64,000 nt of DNA from Microbacterium radiodurans (GCF_008710705.1 NZ_VYRZ01000003.1:310001-374000); one strand, 5' to 3'. Positions 1 to 8,181 are shown, numbered from the stretch's first letter. Made by a program: numbers and translations. Notes: generated by a model from the sequence alone, not told the origin.

Positions 1-84
1 GTCGACCACCTCACCGGCCGCCTGGGGTTCGCGGCGACGGCCATCCGCACGCCCGAGCGCTTCGGACTCGCGACCGCGCGCTGA
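1..84 (+). CDS. C-terminal end of an unidentified protein (5' partial)
   Basis: An open frame enters from the left edge and stops at TGA 82-84, giving 27 residues that end in GLATAR. The codons are strongly GC3, like the neighbouring genes, so this is probably the true end of a gene. Too little is visible to name a product. It converges on the gene ending at 89, only four bases away. Confidence 0.5.
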   Translation, partial: VDHLTGRLGFAATAIRTPERFGLATAR

Positions 85-88
85 CGCG

Positions 89-544
89 TCAGCGCGACGA
101 CCGTCGCACGTACCCGCCGTCCTCGAGTCCGGCGAGGATCTCGAAGCGGTTGCGGAGCGGGTCGCGGCCCGCGAACAGGTACAGCAGCGGCATCAGCAGG
201 CCGTAGCGCTGCCACTGGCGGGCGTGGGTCTCCTCGTGCGCGAGAAGCCGCGGGCCCGGATCGCGATCGCCCGTCAGGAAGCACGATCCGACGCACACGC
301 CGCCGCGCCCGTACGTCCAGCCCGGCATGCCGGTGAACACCCACAGCCGGCCGCGGCGCGTCACCCGGCCGGTGGACCACAGGCCGCCCCAGACGAAGCC
401 GAACGCCGTGGCCGCGGCCGCGCCGATGCGGCTGACCGCGGAGTCGAGCAGGACGGCCGGGATCAGCCGGTCGAAGCTCTCGCCGCGGCGAACGGCGCGA
501 TCAGCGCGCGCCCGCCAGTTCGCCGGAGGCGTCGCCCGGGTCAT
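89..544 (-). CDS. Small protein with HEXXH motif, unknown function
   Basis: A 151-residue protein. I do not recognise a characterised family. What can be seen: a hydrophobic stretch around residues 30-60, a Gly/Cys-rich turn (GGVCVGSC, about 81-88) and a HEETH motif at about residues 103-107 inside LLAHEETHARQW, which matches the HEXXH zinc-binding signature of metallopeptidases. It is followed by a conserved-looking NRFE...AGLEDGGY tail. The ATG at 544 overlaps the stop of the arginase-family gene as ATGA, so the two are translationally coupled. A frame running upstream through the arginase gene is a shadow. Peptidase activity is only a possibility suggested by the motif. Confidence 0.75.
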   Translation of the reverse strand: MTRATPPANWRARADRAVRRGESFDRLIPAVLLDSAVSRIGAAAATAFGFVWGGLWSTGRVTRRGRLWVFTGMPGWTYGRGGVCVGSCFLTGDRDPGPRLLAHEETHARQWQRYGLLMPLLYLFAGRDPLRNRFEILAGLEDGGYVRRSSR

Positions 545-1368
545 GCGAGCGACCCGACGATGCGCAGGATCGTCCCCATGTCGTCGACGGCCGCGTCGGG
601 AACCGCGGGCGCGAAGCCCGAGATCGACGCGCCGGCGAGCGGCAGGCGTTCGCGAAGGACGCCCACGGCCCGGGTGAGGGCCCCGGCATCCACCCCGAAG
701 GGGACCGAGAAGCCGACCCCGGTCACGGCGGCCGGATCGAGCACGTCGAGATCGACGTGGATGTAGACGGCGTCGGCGCCGGTGGTCGAGACGGCATCGG
801 CGAGGGACGCCGGGTCGTCGAGGTCGGACGTGCTGATGACGCGGATGCCCGAGCCGGCGACGAATTCGTCCTCGGCCGGATCGAGGTCGCGTGCGCCGAC
901 GAGGACGGTGCGTTCCGGGGCCACGGGGTGGGTCGCGGCGAGGGGACCGTCGCCGAGCGCCGCCCGGAGCGCCATGCCGCCGAAGGCGCCGGACGGCGAG
1001 GTCTCGGCGGTGTGCAGATCGCCGTGGGCGTCGAACCAGACGAGGGCCAGACGCGGATGCCGCGCCGCGGCGGCCGCGATCGCCGGAACGGCGACGCCGC
1101 AATCGCCGCCGATCACGACACCGATTCCCTCGGAGCCGTCGGCGTCGGCCGACTCGAGGGCCGCGGCGAGGAGGTCGCGCGTGCGCGCGAGAGAGCTGTA
1201 CCGGCGCACGCCCGTGTCGAGCGCCTCGCCGGCTTCGACCGGCACGTCGATGCGCTGGGTCGCGCTCCGGGGCAGGTCGCCGGCGATCGCCTCCGCGCCG
1301 TCGATCAGCGTCATCGCGCGGGTGGAGGGTGAACCCTGCCACTGCGGTACGACCAGGAACCGTGTCAT
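541..1368 (-). CDS. Arginase/agmatinase-family (ureohydrolase) protein
   Basis: A 275-residue protein, close to the usual ureohydrolase length. The family binds two Mn ions and hydrolyses guanidino groups (arginine, agmatine, formiminoglutamate or guanidinobutyrate). Visible metal-site motifs are DAHGD and DLDVLDP; the first metal motif reads GGDCG where classical arginases have GGDHS, so the first His ligand is replaced by Cys. That variant is common in an uncharacterised actinobacterial branch, so the substrate cannot be assigned. The gene is coupled (ATGA) to the HEXXH protein downstream. The ATG at 1368 follows an AGGACGACATCC-type leader. Confidence 0.85.
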   Translation of the reverse strand: MTRFLVVPQWQGSPSTRAMTLIDGAEAIAGDLPRSATQRIDVPVEAGEALDTGVRRYSSLARTRDLLAAALESADADGSEGIGVVIGGDCGVAVPAIAAAAARHPRLALVWFDAHGDLHTAETSPSGAFGGMALRAALGDGPLAATHPVAPERTVLVGARDLDPAEDEFVAGSGIRVISTSDLDDPASLADAVSTTGADAVYIHVDLDVLDPAAVTGVGFSVPFGVDAGALTRAVGVLRERLPLAGASISGFAPAVPDAAVDDMGTILRIVGSLA

Positions 1369-1393
1369 GGATGTCGTCCTTCCTCACGGCCTT

Positions 1394-1414
1394 CCCGACG
1401 GCAGTGCCGTCGGG
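1394..1414 (-). terminator. Hairpin downstream of pspA (second of two)
   Basis: Perfect 9-bp stem CCCGACGGC / GCCGTCGGG with a 3-base loop, between the end of pspA and the start of the arginase-family gene. It has no U-run, as is usual in high-GC actinobacteria. It could also lie in the arginase leader. Confidence 0.5.
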
Positions 1415-1424
1415 GTCATGCCGA

Positions 1425-1457
1425 GCGTCCGGGGAGCCGCAGCGGATCCCCGGACGC
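1425..1457 (-). terminator. Hairpin terminator after pspA
   Basis: Perfect 11-bp stem GCGTCCGGGGA / TCCCCGGACGC with an 11-base loop, 22 bases past the pspA stop on the minus strand. With the second hairpin at 1394-1414 it makes a convincing double terminator. Confidence 0.6.
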
Positions 1458-1478
1458 CCGATGTCGCGGATGCGGTGC

Positions 1479-2213
1479 TCAGCGCTCGATCGCGCCGGCC
1501 GGGCCGCCCGTCTTGAGCGCGGCCAGACGCGCCTCGACCTCGGTGAGCTGTCCGACGTCCTCGAGGCTCTCGAACTGAGCGTCGAGACTCGAGGCGGCCA
1601 GCTCCTGCTTGCCGGCGGCGAGGGCTTCCTGGCGGCGCACCTTGTCTTCGAAGCGGCCGAGCTCGCTGGTCGGGTCGAGCACGTCGATCGACTTGACGGC
1701 GTCGTGCACGCGGTTCTGCGCCTCGGCGGTCTTGGCGCGCGCGAGCAGCTCCGAGCGCTTGGCGCGCAGCTGGTCGAGCTTGACCTTCATGCCGTTCAGG
1801 CCGTCCTTGAGCTTCTCGACGACCTCGGTCTGCGTCGCGATCGTCGGAGCGATCGTGCGGGCCTCGTTCTCCTCGCTGATCTGACGCTGGAGGGCGACCT
1901 TCGCCAGGTTGTCGAACTTGTCGGCGTCGGCGGTGTTGCCGGTGCCGCGCAGCTCGTCGGCCTTGCGGCTGGCAGCCAGCGCCTTGTTGCCCCACTCGGC
2001 CGCCGCCTGGACGTCCTCCTGGTGGTCGCGCTCGAGCAGGCGCAGGTTGCCGATCGTCTCGGCGATGGCCGACTCGGCGTCGGCGATGGAGTTGGTGTAG
2101 TCCCGCACGAGCTGGTCGAGCATCTTCTGCGGATCCTCGGCCTGGTCCAGGAGGGCGTTGATGTTCGCCTTCATGAGCGTCGAGATGCGGCCGAAGATTG
2201 ACTGCTTAGCCAT
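1479..2213 (-). CDS. pspA: PspA/IM30 family envelope-stress protein
   Basis: A 244-residue, almost wholly helical protein beginning MAKQSIFGRISTLMKANINALLDQAEDPQKM-like, the typical PspA/IM30 N-terminal amphipathic helix, followed by long charged coiled-coil helices. PspA proteins form ESCRT-III-like assemblies on the inner membrane face and protect against membrane damage. The start at 2213 was chosen because AGGAAA lies just before it; an ATG 18 codons upstream lacks both a ribosome site and family-like sequence. The next gene upstream is the TPM-domain protein (50 bases away, same strand), a frequent PspA partner in actinobacteria. Two hairpins follow the stop. Confidence 0.93.
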   Translation of the reverse strand: MAKQSIFGRISTLMKANINALLDQAEDPQKMLDQLVRDYTNSIADAESAIAETIGNLRLLERDHQEDVQAAAEWGNKALAASRKADELRGTGNTADADKFDNLAKVALQRQISEENEARTIAPTIATQTEVVEKLKDGLNGMKVKLDQLRAKRSELLARAKTAEAQNRVHDAVKSIDVLDPTSELGRFEDKVRRQEALAAGKQELAASSLDAQFESLEDVGQLTEVEARLAALKTGGPAGAIER

Positions 2214-2263
2214 CGGGTTTCCTTTCGTGGATGGTCGAGGGGTCGTGGGTCGGGAGCGGCGGA

Positions 2264-4324
2264 TCAAAAGCGGCCTCCGCCGGAGCGGGAACGCCCGCCG
2301 CCGAACGAGCCGCCGCCGGAGCGGGAGCGGCCGCCGCCGAAGCCGCCGCCGAAACCGCCTCCTCGGGAGCCGCCGCCGAACCCGCCGCCGAAACCGGAGC
2401 CGCCGAACCCGCTGGAGCGACGCCCGGAGGAGCCGCCGCTGAGCAGCGAGTTGATGATCATGCCGCCGAGCATGGCTCCCATCATGCCGCTGGAGTCCCC
2501 GCCGGGGGAGCCCGTTCCGAACCCGCCGACGTCGCCGCGGGCGGACTCCATCGCGAGGCCGCTCATCTGCACGGCACGGGCGGCGTCCGAGAGCGCCCGT
2601 TCGGGTTCGATCTGCGCGGTCGCCTCGGCGCGGTCGAGCGACGCGCGAGCTTCCGCCAGGCGGGTGCGCGCGGTCGCTCCCACGGCTCCGCGCCGCGTGG
2701 CGATGTAGTCCTCGGCCGCCGACACCTGCGCCCGCGCCTGCTGCAGCTGCTGCTCGAGCGTCTGGCGCGCACGCGCCTCGCGCTGGGCGGCATCCCGTGC
2801 GCCGGCGAGCGCGCTGTCGATGGCGGTGTTCGCGCCGAGGAGCGCGGAGAGCGCCGCCTGCGGGCGTCGCTGGGTTCCCGTGAGCTGGGCCCGGGCGATG
2901 TCGATCTGCTGCCGGGTCTGCGCGGCCACCGGCGCGAGTGCGCCGTTCGGGTCGGGCGCGCCGGCCGCGGCAGCGACATCCTGCTCGAGCTCGGCGATGA
3001 GCGCCGCGGCGTCCCGTTCGGCGGTAGCCAGGTCGGCCGCGACGGTGTCGACCGATTTCTCGAGCTGGGCGGCCTGCGCGACCGCACCCTCGGCGGCCCG
3101 CAGCGAGATCGCCGCGGTCGACCCGTCGCCGGCGGCGATCGCCGCCTGCGCTGCGGCGAGCTGCTCGTCGGCGTAGGCCAGGCGAGTGCGCGCCTGCTCG
3201 GGGTTGTCGTCGACGGCGGCGAGCTCGTCGGACGCGTATGCGGCGGTGAGCTTCGCGAGGGCGGCAGTCGCGGCATCCAGTCCGGCGGCAGCCGTCTCGC
3301 GCGTCTGCTGGATGCGTCCGAGCGCCTCGGGGGCGTTCTGCTCCAGCGCGCGGAGCTGATCGAACTCATCGGTGCGGGCGTCGAGCTCGGCGTCGGCGTG
3401 AGCGCACAGTTCGAGGATGCGTTCGTGGATGCCGCGCACCCGTTCTTCGGTGTCGGGCTGATCGTCGTCGAGCTCCTGCTGCAGCGAGAACGCCTCGTCG
3501 AGGTCCTTCCGTGCCTGAGCGAGCGTCGCCGCGAAGGCACGGGCCGGCTCCTCACCGAACTGAGCGGTCGCGAAGCCCAGCTCCTGCTGGCTCGTCGTGA
3601 TCGCGTCGTCGGCGGCGACCAGCGCGGCAGCGGATCGACGCGCGAGCTCTGCGATCGGAACCGCCGGCGCGCCGTTCGCGCCCGGTGTCCGTCCGCCGGC
3701 ACGGCGACGCCGCACGAGGACGACGACAACGGCGATCACCGCGCCGACCGCGAGCAGTCCCAGCACGATGGTCAGCACCGGGACGCCTCCCGGGGAGCCC
3801 GAACCGCCCCCGGTGCCACTGCCACCGCTGCCGCCGCCGCCCGCGCCGGAGACGGCGTCCGAGAGGGCGCCCGCGGCGGCGAACGCCGCGCCGCCCCAGT
3901 CGTCCTGGCGGAGCGCCGGGACGAGGTCCTGGTTCTCGATGCGCGTGAGGGTGTCGCCGTCGACGGGGCCGGCGGAGTCGCCGGAGAGGTAGAACGTCCG
4001 CTGCTCGGTCGCGACCGCGAGCAGATACTGGTTCGGGCCGAGGCCGCCGCGCTGAGCGACCTCGTTCGCCCAGCCCTCGGCATCCGAGGGAGAGGTGAAC
4101 GAATCGACGTAGACGACCCACAGGTCGATGCCGGACTCGGCGGGCAGCGCCGCGAGCCGTTCCTCGAGCGAGCGCTCCTGGCCCGGTTCGAGGGCGTTCA
4201 CCTGATCGACGACACGCCCCGAGCCGAGGTCGACGGGGTCGGTGGCCGAAGCCGCCGAGGCGCCGCCCAACACGAGCGCGACGCTCGTCAGAACCGTGAC
4301 GGTGAGTGCCCGCAGTGCTCGCAT
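2264..4324 (-). CDS. TPM-domain membrane protein with Gly-rich tail
   Basis: A 686-residue protein: signal peptide (about 1-28, MRALRALTVTVLTSVALVLG), extracytoplasmic TPM domain (TLP18.3/Psb32/MOLO-1, about 40-160), a Gly/Ser linker (GGGGSGGSGTGGG), one transmembrane helix (about 178-202) followed by RRRR, a long Ala/Glu-rich coiled-coil cytoplasmic region, and a C-terminal tail of repeated GGGFGGG and RSRSGGG. The start at 4324 has a GGAAGGGG ribosome site; an ATG 32 codons upstream would put non-coding-like sequence ahead of the signal peptide. Probably cotranscribed with pspA, suggesting a shared membrane-stress role. The molecular function of such TPM proteins is not established. Confidence 0.88.
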   Translation of the reverse strand: MRALRALTVTVLTSVALVLGGASAASATDPVDLGSGRVVDQVNALEPGQERSLEERLAALPAESGIDLWVVYVDSFTSPSDAEGWANEVAQRGGLGPNQYLLAVATEQRTFYLSGDSAGPVDGDTLTRIENQDLVPALRQDDWGGAAFAAAGALSDAVSGAGGGGSGGSGTGGGSGSPGGVPVLTIVLGLLAVGAVIAVVVVLVRRRRAGGRTPGANGAPAVPIAELARRSAAALVAADDAITTSQQELGFATAQFGEEPARAFAATLAQARKDLDEAFSLQQELDDDQPDTEERVRGIHERILELCAHADAELDARTDEFDQLRALEQNAPEALGRIQQTRETAAAGLDAATAALAKLTAAYASDELAAVDDNPEQARTRLAYADEQLAAAQAAIAAGDGSTAAISLRAAEGAVAQAAQLEKSVDTVAADLATAERDAAALIAELEQDVAAAAGAPDPNGALAPVAAQTRQQIDIARAQLTGTQRRPQAALSALLGANTAIDSALAGARDAAQREARARQTLEQQLQQARAQVSAAEDYIATRRGAVGATARTRLAEARASLDRAEATAQIEPERALSDAARAVQMSGLAMESARGDVGGFGTGSPGGDSSGMMGAMLGGMIINSLLSGGSSGRRSSGFGGSGFGGGFGGGSRGGGFGGGFGGGRSRSGGGSFGGGRSRSGGGRF

Positions 4325-4497
4325 GATCCCCTTCCGAGGTCGGAGGACCGGCCTCGCGTCAACTCTATTGAGGGGCCCGGGCCCGAGCCTATGGCACCCC
4401 TGTGAATCGCCGATCCCCATTGCGCAGCGACGGTCCCGCGTGCACGGATGCCGGGATGCGGCGGGTTAGGCTGACCGGCGCGCGAAGGGGAGGACGC

Positions 4498-5331
4498 ATG
4501 GACGACAGGTACGGAACCGACGTGTTGGCGGCCGGCTGGCGCGATGTCGGGCGCAAGAAGGTGTCGGATGTCGCTGCGGAGACGGACCTCGTGGTCGAGG
4601 TCGCCGCCGACGGCTACTGCGGAGCGGTGGTCGCCGTCCGCGGCGGCAACGTCGAGCTCGAGGACCGACTCGGCAAGGTCCGCATCTTCCCCCTCGGCGG
4701 CGGCTTCCTCGTGGACGGCGAGCCGGTGCGGCTCGTGCCGCCGAAGGCCGCGGCCCCCGCCGGGCGCATGCGGACGGCATCCGGGTCGTTCGTCGCTCCG
4801 CAGCAGCGCGCCCGGGTCGCCCGCGCGTCGCGCATCCTCGTGGAGGGGCGCCACGACGCCGAGCTCGTCGAGAAGGTATGGGGCGCGGATCTGCGCGTCG
4901 AGGGCGTCGTCGTCGAATACCTCCAGGGCGTCGATCTGCTGGGCGATCTGCTGCGCGATGAGCCGCCGTCGGCTGAGCGCCGGTACGGCGTGCTCGTCGA
5001 TCACCTCGTCGCGGGCTCGAAGGAGACCCGCATCGCCGAGCAGATCCTGCGGGGTCAGCACGGGAAGCACCTGAAGATCGTGGGGCACCCGCACATCGAC
5101 GTCTGGCAGTGCGTGCGCCCCGAAGCCGTCGGCATCCGAGCCTGGCCGCAGGTTCCCCGTGGGATCGACTGGAAGACGGGCGTCTGCCGGGCGCTCGGAT
5201 GGCCGGCCGACGATCAGGCCGACATCGCGCACGCCTGGCAGCGCATCCTCGGCTCCGTCCGCACCTATCGCGACCTCGACCCGACCCTCCTCGGCCGCGT
5301 CGAGGAGCTCATCGACTTCGTCACAGCCTGA
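4498..5331 (+). CDS. DUF3097 family protein
   Basis: A 277-residue soluble protein matching the actinobacterial DUF3097 family. Its central part reads ASRILVEGRHDAELVEKVWG, a TOPRIM-like Glu plus HDAE pattern, and later YLQGVDLL, VLVDHLVAGSKE and HPHIDVWQ. These acidic stretches recall TOPRIM nucleases/primases, but catalysis is unproven. The start at 4498 is set by GGGGAGGA; a -10-like TAGGCT lies about 30 bases upstream. An in-frame ATG at 4402 lies beyond that promoter. trmB follows 36 bases later with its own promoter. Confidence 0.87.
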   Translation: MDDRYGTDVLAAGWRDVGRKKVSDVAAETDLVVEVAADGYCGAVVAVRGGNVELEDRLGKVRIFPLGGGFLVDGEPVRLVPPKAAAPAGRMRTASGSFVAPQQRARVARASRILVEGRHDAELVEKVWGADLRVEGVVVEYLQGVDLLGDLLRDEPPSAERRYGVLVDHLVAGSKETRIAEQILRGQHGKHLKIVGHPHIDVWQCVRPEAVGIRAWPQVPRGIDWKTGVCRALGWPADDQADIAHAWQRILGSVRTYRDLDPTLLGRVEELIDFVTA

Positions 5332-5355
5332 GCCGAAAGAGCGGTGGCGGCTCGG

Positions 5356-5361
5356 TAGCCT
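5356..5361 (+). promoter_or_regulatory. -10 box TAGCCT, leaderless trmB start
   Basis: TAGCCT is followed by six bases and then the ATG at 5368. This puts the transcript start at the start codon, and no ribosome site is present. Confidence 0.6.
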
Positions 5362-5367
5362 GGGATC

Positions 5368-6156
5368 ATGCCCGACACCGATCCGTCCGACGCGCCCGTG
5401 CCCGACATCGGCCAAGCCGAGATCGACGACGCCGAGGCCGACGAGCCGCGCTATCGCGAGAAGCCGGTGTCGTTCGCTCGCCGCAGCGGCCGCATGAGCG
5501 ACGGCCAGGAGCGCGCCTGGAACGCGCTGGGGTCGTTCTACTCGGTGCCGATCGAGCGCGATCAGGCTCTGCTGAGCGTCAAACCGGGCTCCGAGGTGGA
5601 CCCGGCCGCGCTGTTCGGGCGCAGCGCCCCGCTGATCGTCGAGATCGGATCGGGGCAGGGGCACGCGATCGTCGCGGCTGCCGAAGCGGCCCCGGAGAAG
5701 GACTTCCTCGCCGTCGAGGTGTTCCGGGCCGGTCTTGCTCGCACGATGCTGGATGCCGATCGCGCCGGCGTCCGCAATCTGCGCCTCGTGGAGGCGAACG
5801 CGCCGGAGGTCCTCGAGCACCTGCTGCCCGCGGCATCCGTCGACGAGCTCTGGATCTTCTTCTCGGACCCGTGGCACAAGACGCGGCACACGAAGCGCCG
5901 CCTCATCTCGCCGGACTTCACCCCGCTCGCGGCCCGTGCGCTCACGCACGGCGGAGTACTGCGGCTCGCGACGGACTGGGAGGACTACGCGCGTCAGATG
6001 CGCGAGGTGATGACGGATGCCGCGGACTTCGCGCCCGCTTTCGACGGCGCCTGGGCGCCGCGGTTCGACGGTCGCGTGATGACGGCGTTCGAGCGCAAGG
6101 GAATCGCGAAGGGCCGCGAGATTCGCGACCTCGCCTACGTGCGACGCGGACGCTGA
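5368..6156 (+). CDS. trmB: tRNA (guanine-N7-)-methyltransferase
   Basis: A 262-residue TrmB, which uses S-adenosylmethionine to make m7G46 in the variable loop of tRNAs. After a disordered acidic N-terminus (1-30) come the SAM-binding loop VEIGSGQGHAI (about 90-100) and the family signature FSDPWHKTRHTKRR (about 168-181), then SPDF and the C-terminal DWEDYA...PAFDG...MTAFERKG. Length is normal. The start is fixed by a leaderless promoter (TAGCCT-N6-ATG). The GTG-started membrane protein follows after 3 bases and is probably cotranscribed. Confidence 0.95.
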   Translation: MPDTDPSDAPVPDIGQAEIDDAEADEPRYREKPVSFARRSGRMSDGQERAWNALGSFYSVPIERDQALLSVKPGSEVDPAALFGRSAPLIVEIGSGQGHAIVAAAEAAPEKDFLAVEVFRAGLARTMLDADRAGVRNLRLVEANAPEVLEHLLPAASVDELWIFFSDPWHKTRHTKRRLISPDFTPLAARALTHGGVLRLATDWEDYARQMREVMTDAADFAPAFDGAWAPRFDGRVMTAFERKGIAKGREIRDLAYVRRGR

Positions 6157-6159
6157 CCG

Positions 6160-7014
6160 GTGGAGACGCAGGCCGACCTCGGCGCCCGTCCGTTCGTCTC
6201 GATCGGCACGGCTCCGGCGCTGCTGGTGTGCCTCGCCGCGCCGGCGTTCTTCGTCCTCCTCCTGCCGTGGCTCGGCTGGGCACTGCTGATCGCCGGTCTG
6301 GTGGTGGGCGCCGTCATCGAGCGGCGCCGCGTCGCGGAGCCGGGGCCGTCGCTGACCCGCGATCTCTCGCTCATCGCGCTCGGGATGGTCGTCGTGAGCG
6401 TCATCGACCTGAAGGCCGAGCTCGACAACCTCGCGATGCTGCGTTTCACGCTCGCCCTCGGCGGGGCGGTGGTGCTGCCGTACGTCGTCTCGCGCTTCGT
6501 CTACCGCGACCGTGCCATCCGCTTCCCGTGGCGCGGCGGCGGCCGGTGGAGCACGTTCCAGTGGGTGTGGCTCGCGGCCGTGCTGGTGCTCGGCTGGCTC
6601 ATCCTGCCGTTCTACTTCATCACCTCCGGCGTCTACGAGAACTGGCCGGTCGTCGACACCCCCGACCTCATCGCGCGCCTGTTCGTCGGCGTCGGCGCGG
6701 TCGGCATCTGGGACGAGCTGTTCTTCATCTGCACGTGCTTCGCGCTGCTGCGCCGGCACTTCGCGGACGTCTCGGCGAACGTGCTCCAGGCGATCGTCTT
6801 CGTGTCGTTCCTGTGGGAGCTCGGCTACCGCGCCTGGGGTCCGGCGCTCACGATCCCCTTCGCGCTGCTGCAGGGCTACATCTTCCTGCGCACCCGCTCG
6901 CTCGCCTACGTCGTGACCGTGCACCTGCTCTTCGACGCCGTGGTCTTCGGTGTGCTGGTGCACGCGCACAACCCCGGGCTCATCGACGCGATCTTCCTCG
7001 TCCCGGCGCCGTAG
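6160..7014 (+). CDS. CPBP-like intramembrane protein
   Basis: A 284-residue polytopic membrane protein with about seven hydrophobic helices. The C-terminal part resembles CPBP-family intramembrane proteases: WDELFFICTCFALLRR takes the place of the EExxxR motif (D-E instead of E-E), then FLWELGYR, and HLLFDAVVF in place of the HxxxN/D motif. The altered first motif makes proteolysis uncertain. The start is GTG 6160, three bases after the trmB stop, so it is probably in the trmB transcript. Confidence 0.72.
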   Translation: METQADLGARPFVSIGTAPALLVCLAAPAFFVLLLPWLGWALLIAGLVVGAVIERRRVAEPGPSLTRDLSLIALGMVVVSVIDLKAELDNLAMLRFTLALGGAVVLPYVVSRFVYRDRAIRFPWRGGGRWSTFQWVWLAAVLVLGWLILPFYFITSGVYENWPVVDTPDLIARLFVGVGAVGIWDELFFICTCFALLRRHFADVSANVLQAIVFVSFLWELGYRAWGPALTIPFALLQGYIFLRTRSLAYVVTVHLLFDAVVFGVLVHAHNPGLIDAIFLVPAP

Positions 7015-7034
7015 GGACGGAGCCCGGTCGACCC

Positions 7035-7056
7035 GTGCCTGCCCAGTGCCTGCCCA
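7035..7056 (+). repeat. 11-bp perfect tandem duplication
   Basis: GTGCCTGCCCA occurs twice in a row, just upstream of a possible -10 (TACCGT, 7068-7073) for the riboswitch transcript. It may be a regulatory site or simple slippage. Confidence 0.4.
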
Positions 7057-7098
7057 GGACGAGCGGCTACCGTGGTCCTCGGAGCTCGATGACGGCTC

Positions 7099-7139
7099 GC
7101 GGACGAGGGAGCAGTACCCGCACCAGACAAGACTGACTC
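7099..7139 (+). promoter_or_regulatory. Guanidine-III (ykkC-III) riboswitch
   Basis: The segment carries the conserved blocks of the class III guanidine riboswitch in order: GGACGAGG (7101-7108, last base differing between members), GTACCCG (7114-7120) and CAGACAAGAC (7124-7133). Both pseudoknot helices can be drawn: GCGG 7099-7102 with CCGC 7118-7121, and GAGCAGT 7109-7115 with ACTG(A)CTC 7132-7139. The ribosome site GGAAGGG (7140-7146) abuts the 3' end, so ligand binding could control ribosome access to the SMR gene at 7153. The assignment rests on recalled consensus, but sequence, structure and downstream gene all agree. Confidence 0.85.
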
Positions 7140-7152
7140 GGAAGGGTTCGTC

Positions 7153-7467
7153 ATGTCCTGGGTGATCCTGATCGCGTCGGGCGTCCTCGAGGCGGTGTGG
7201 GCCTCGGCGCTCGCCGCGTCGAAGGGCTTCCGACGGAAGAAGCCGGCCGCCGTGTTCGTCGTGGCGCTGGTGGCGAGCATGGCCGGCCTCGCCTACGCGA
7301 TGTCGGATCTGCCGACGGGCACGGCCTACGCGGTCTGGGTCGGCATCGGCGCGAGCCTCACGGTCGTGTGGGCGATGGTCACGCGCAAGGAACGCGCGTC
7401 GCTCGCCCGTATCCTGCTGCTGCTCCTGCTCGTCGCCTCCGTCGTCGGCCTCAAGGTGGTGAGCTGA
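7153..7467 (+). CDS. SMR-family guanidinium exporter, subunit 1
   Basis: A 104-residue, four-helix small multidrug resistance protein. Gly10, Glu13 and Trp16 (residues of helix 1) and the PTGTAYAVWVGIGA helix-3 motif match the Gdx/SugE branch, whose members exchange protons for guanidinium. It sits directly behind a guanidine-III riboswitch, which strongly supports guanidine export. A second SMR gene begins one base after its stop, so the functional unit is probably a heterodimer. GGAAGGG precedes the start. The two proteins differ at residue 10 (Gly here, Ala in the partner). Confidence 0.92.
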   Translation: MSWVILIASGVLEAVWASALAASKGFRRKKPAAVFVVALVASMAGLAYAMSDLPTGTAYAVWVGIGASLTVVWAMVTRKERASLARILLLLLLVASVVGLKVVS

Positions 7468-7468
7468 C

Positions 7469-7840
7469 ATGCCGTGGATCGTCCTGCTTCTCAGCGCCGT
7501 GTGCGAGGCCGTCTGGGCGACGGCCCTCGGTGCGTCGGAGGGATTCTCGCAGCCGGTGCCGACGGTCGTGTTCGCCGTGTTCGTCGTGGCGAGCATGGTC
7601 GGCCTGGGCTGGTCGATGAAGCACATTCCGATCGGGACCGCCTACGCGGTGTGGGTCGGCGTCGGCGCGGCGCTGACGGTCACGTGGTCGATCGCGACCG
7701 GTGCCGAGGCCTTCGCGATCGGCAAGGTGATCTTCATCGCCGGGATCATCGCGGCCGTCATCGGGCTGAAACTGGTTCCCGCGCAGCGGATCGAGGAGGA
7801 CCGCCACCCCGACGCGACGACGACGGCGCGGGGCGACTGA
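7469..7840 (+). CDS. SMR-family guanidinium exporter, subunit 2
   Basis: A 123-residue SMR protein with Glu13 and Trp16, PIGTAYAVWVGVGA and four predicted helices, plus a polar C-terminal extension of about 20 residues (RIEEDRHPDATTTARGD) that its partner lacks. It follows the first SMR gene immediately and shares its riboswitch-controlled transcript. Paired SMR subunits usually insert in opposite topologies; the extra charged tail here may help fix orientation (inference). Confidence 0.92.
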   Translation: MPWIVLLLSAVCEAVWATALGASEGFSQPVPTVVFAVFVVASMVGLGWSMKHIPIGTAYAVWVGVGAALTVTWSIATGAEAFAIGKVIFIAGIIAAVIGLKLVPAQRIEEDRHPDATTTARGD

Positions 7841-7931
7841 CGCACGGGGGCGTTCCGCCGGCACGGGGGAGGAGAACTGCGCGACTGAGGTCGGGATGCT
7901 GCTCGCGGTCCTCCGGCGGGTGGATCTCCTG

Positions 7932-7962
7932 CGCTGAGCGGTCGCCGCCCGATCGCTCAGCG
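7932..7962. terminator. Bidirectional hairpin between convergent genes
   Basis: Perfect 9-bp stem CGCTGAGCG / CGCTCAGCG around a 13-base loop. It lies past the SMR pair and overlaps the stop codon of the convergent small membrane protein gene. Confidence 0.5.
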
Positions 7963-8181
7963 GAGGTATTCGAGCAGCGGCGCGCCGAAGGCGAGGGCCG
8001 CGGCGACCGGGACCACGAGCAGGGCGACGCCGAGGACCGCGAGGATCGCGATGTTCCCGAGGATCGATCCGACGATCGCGCGACCGCGAGATGCGGCGCT
8101 GCGGAATCGATCGGAATCGAAGCGGCGAACATCGAGTCGATCGGATGCTGCGAGGGGTGCTGCGAGTGGTGCGGTGCTCAT
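7957..8181 (-). CDS. Small membrane protein, unknown function
   Basis: A 74-residue protein: a polar, Arg/Asp-rich first half (SDRLDVRRFDSDRFR) and a C-terminal hydrophobic helix (about 40-66, NIAILAVLGVALLVVPVAAALAF). I do not recognise a family. The gene is supported by GC3 codon use and a textbook leaderless promoter ahead of the ATG. The six bases between -10 and ATG also form the arm of a GCTTCG/CGAAGC hairpin (8182-8199). Confidence 0.62.
   Translation of the reverse strand: MSTAPLAAPLAASDRLDVRRFDSDRFRSAASRGRAIVGSILGNIAILAVLGVALLVVPVAAALAFGAPLLEYLR

Noticed and set aside
4288..7626. A minus-strand frame of about 1,100 codons opposite DUF3097, trmB and the CPBP-like gene
   Set aside because: Composition is Arg/Asp/Glu/His-rich with no recognisable domain; the plus-strand genes there are well supported.
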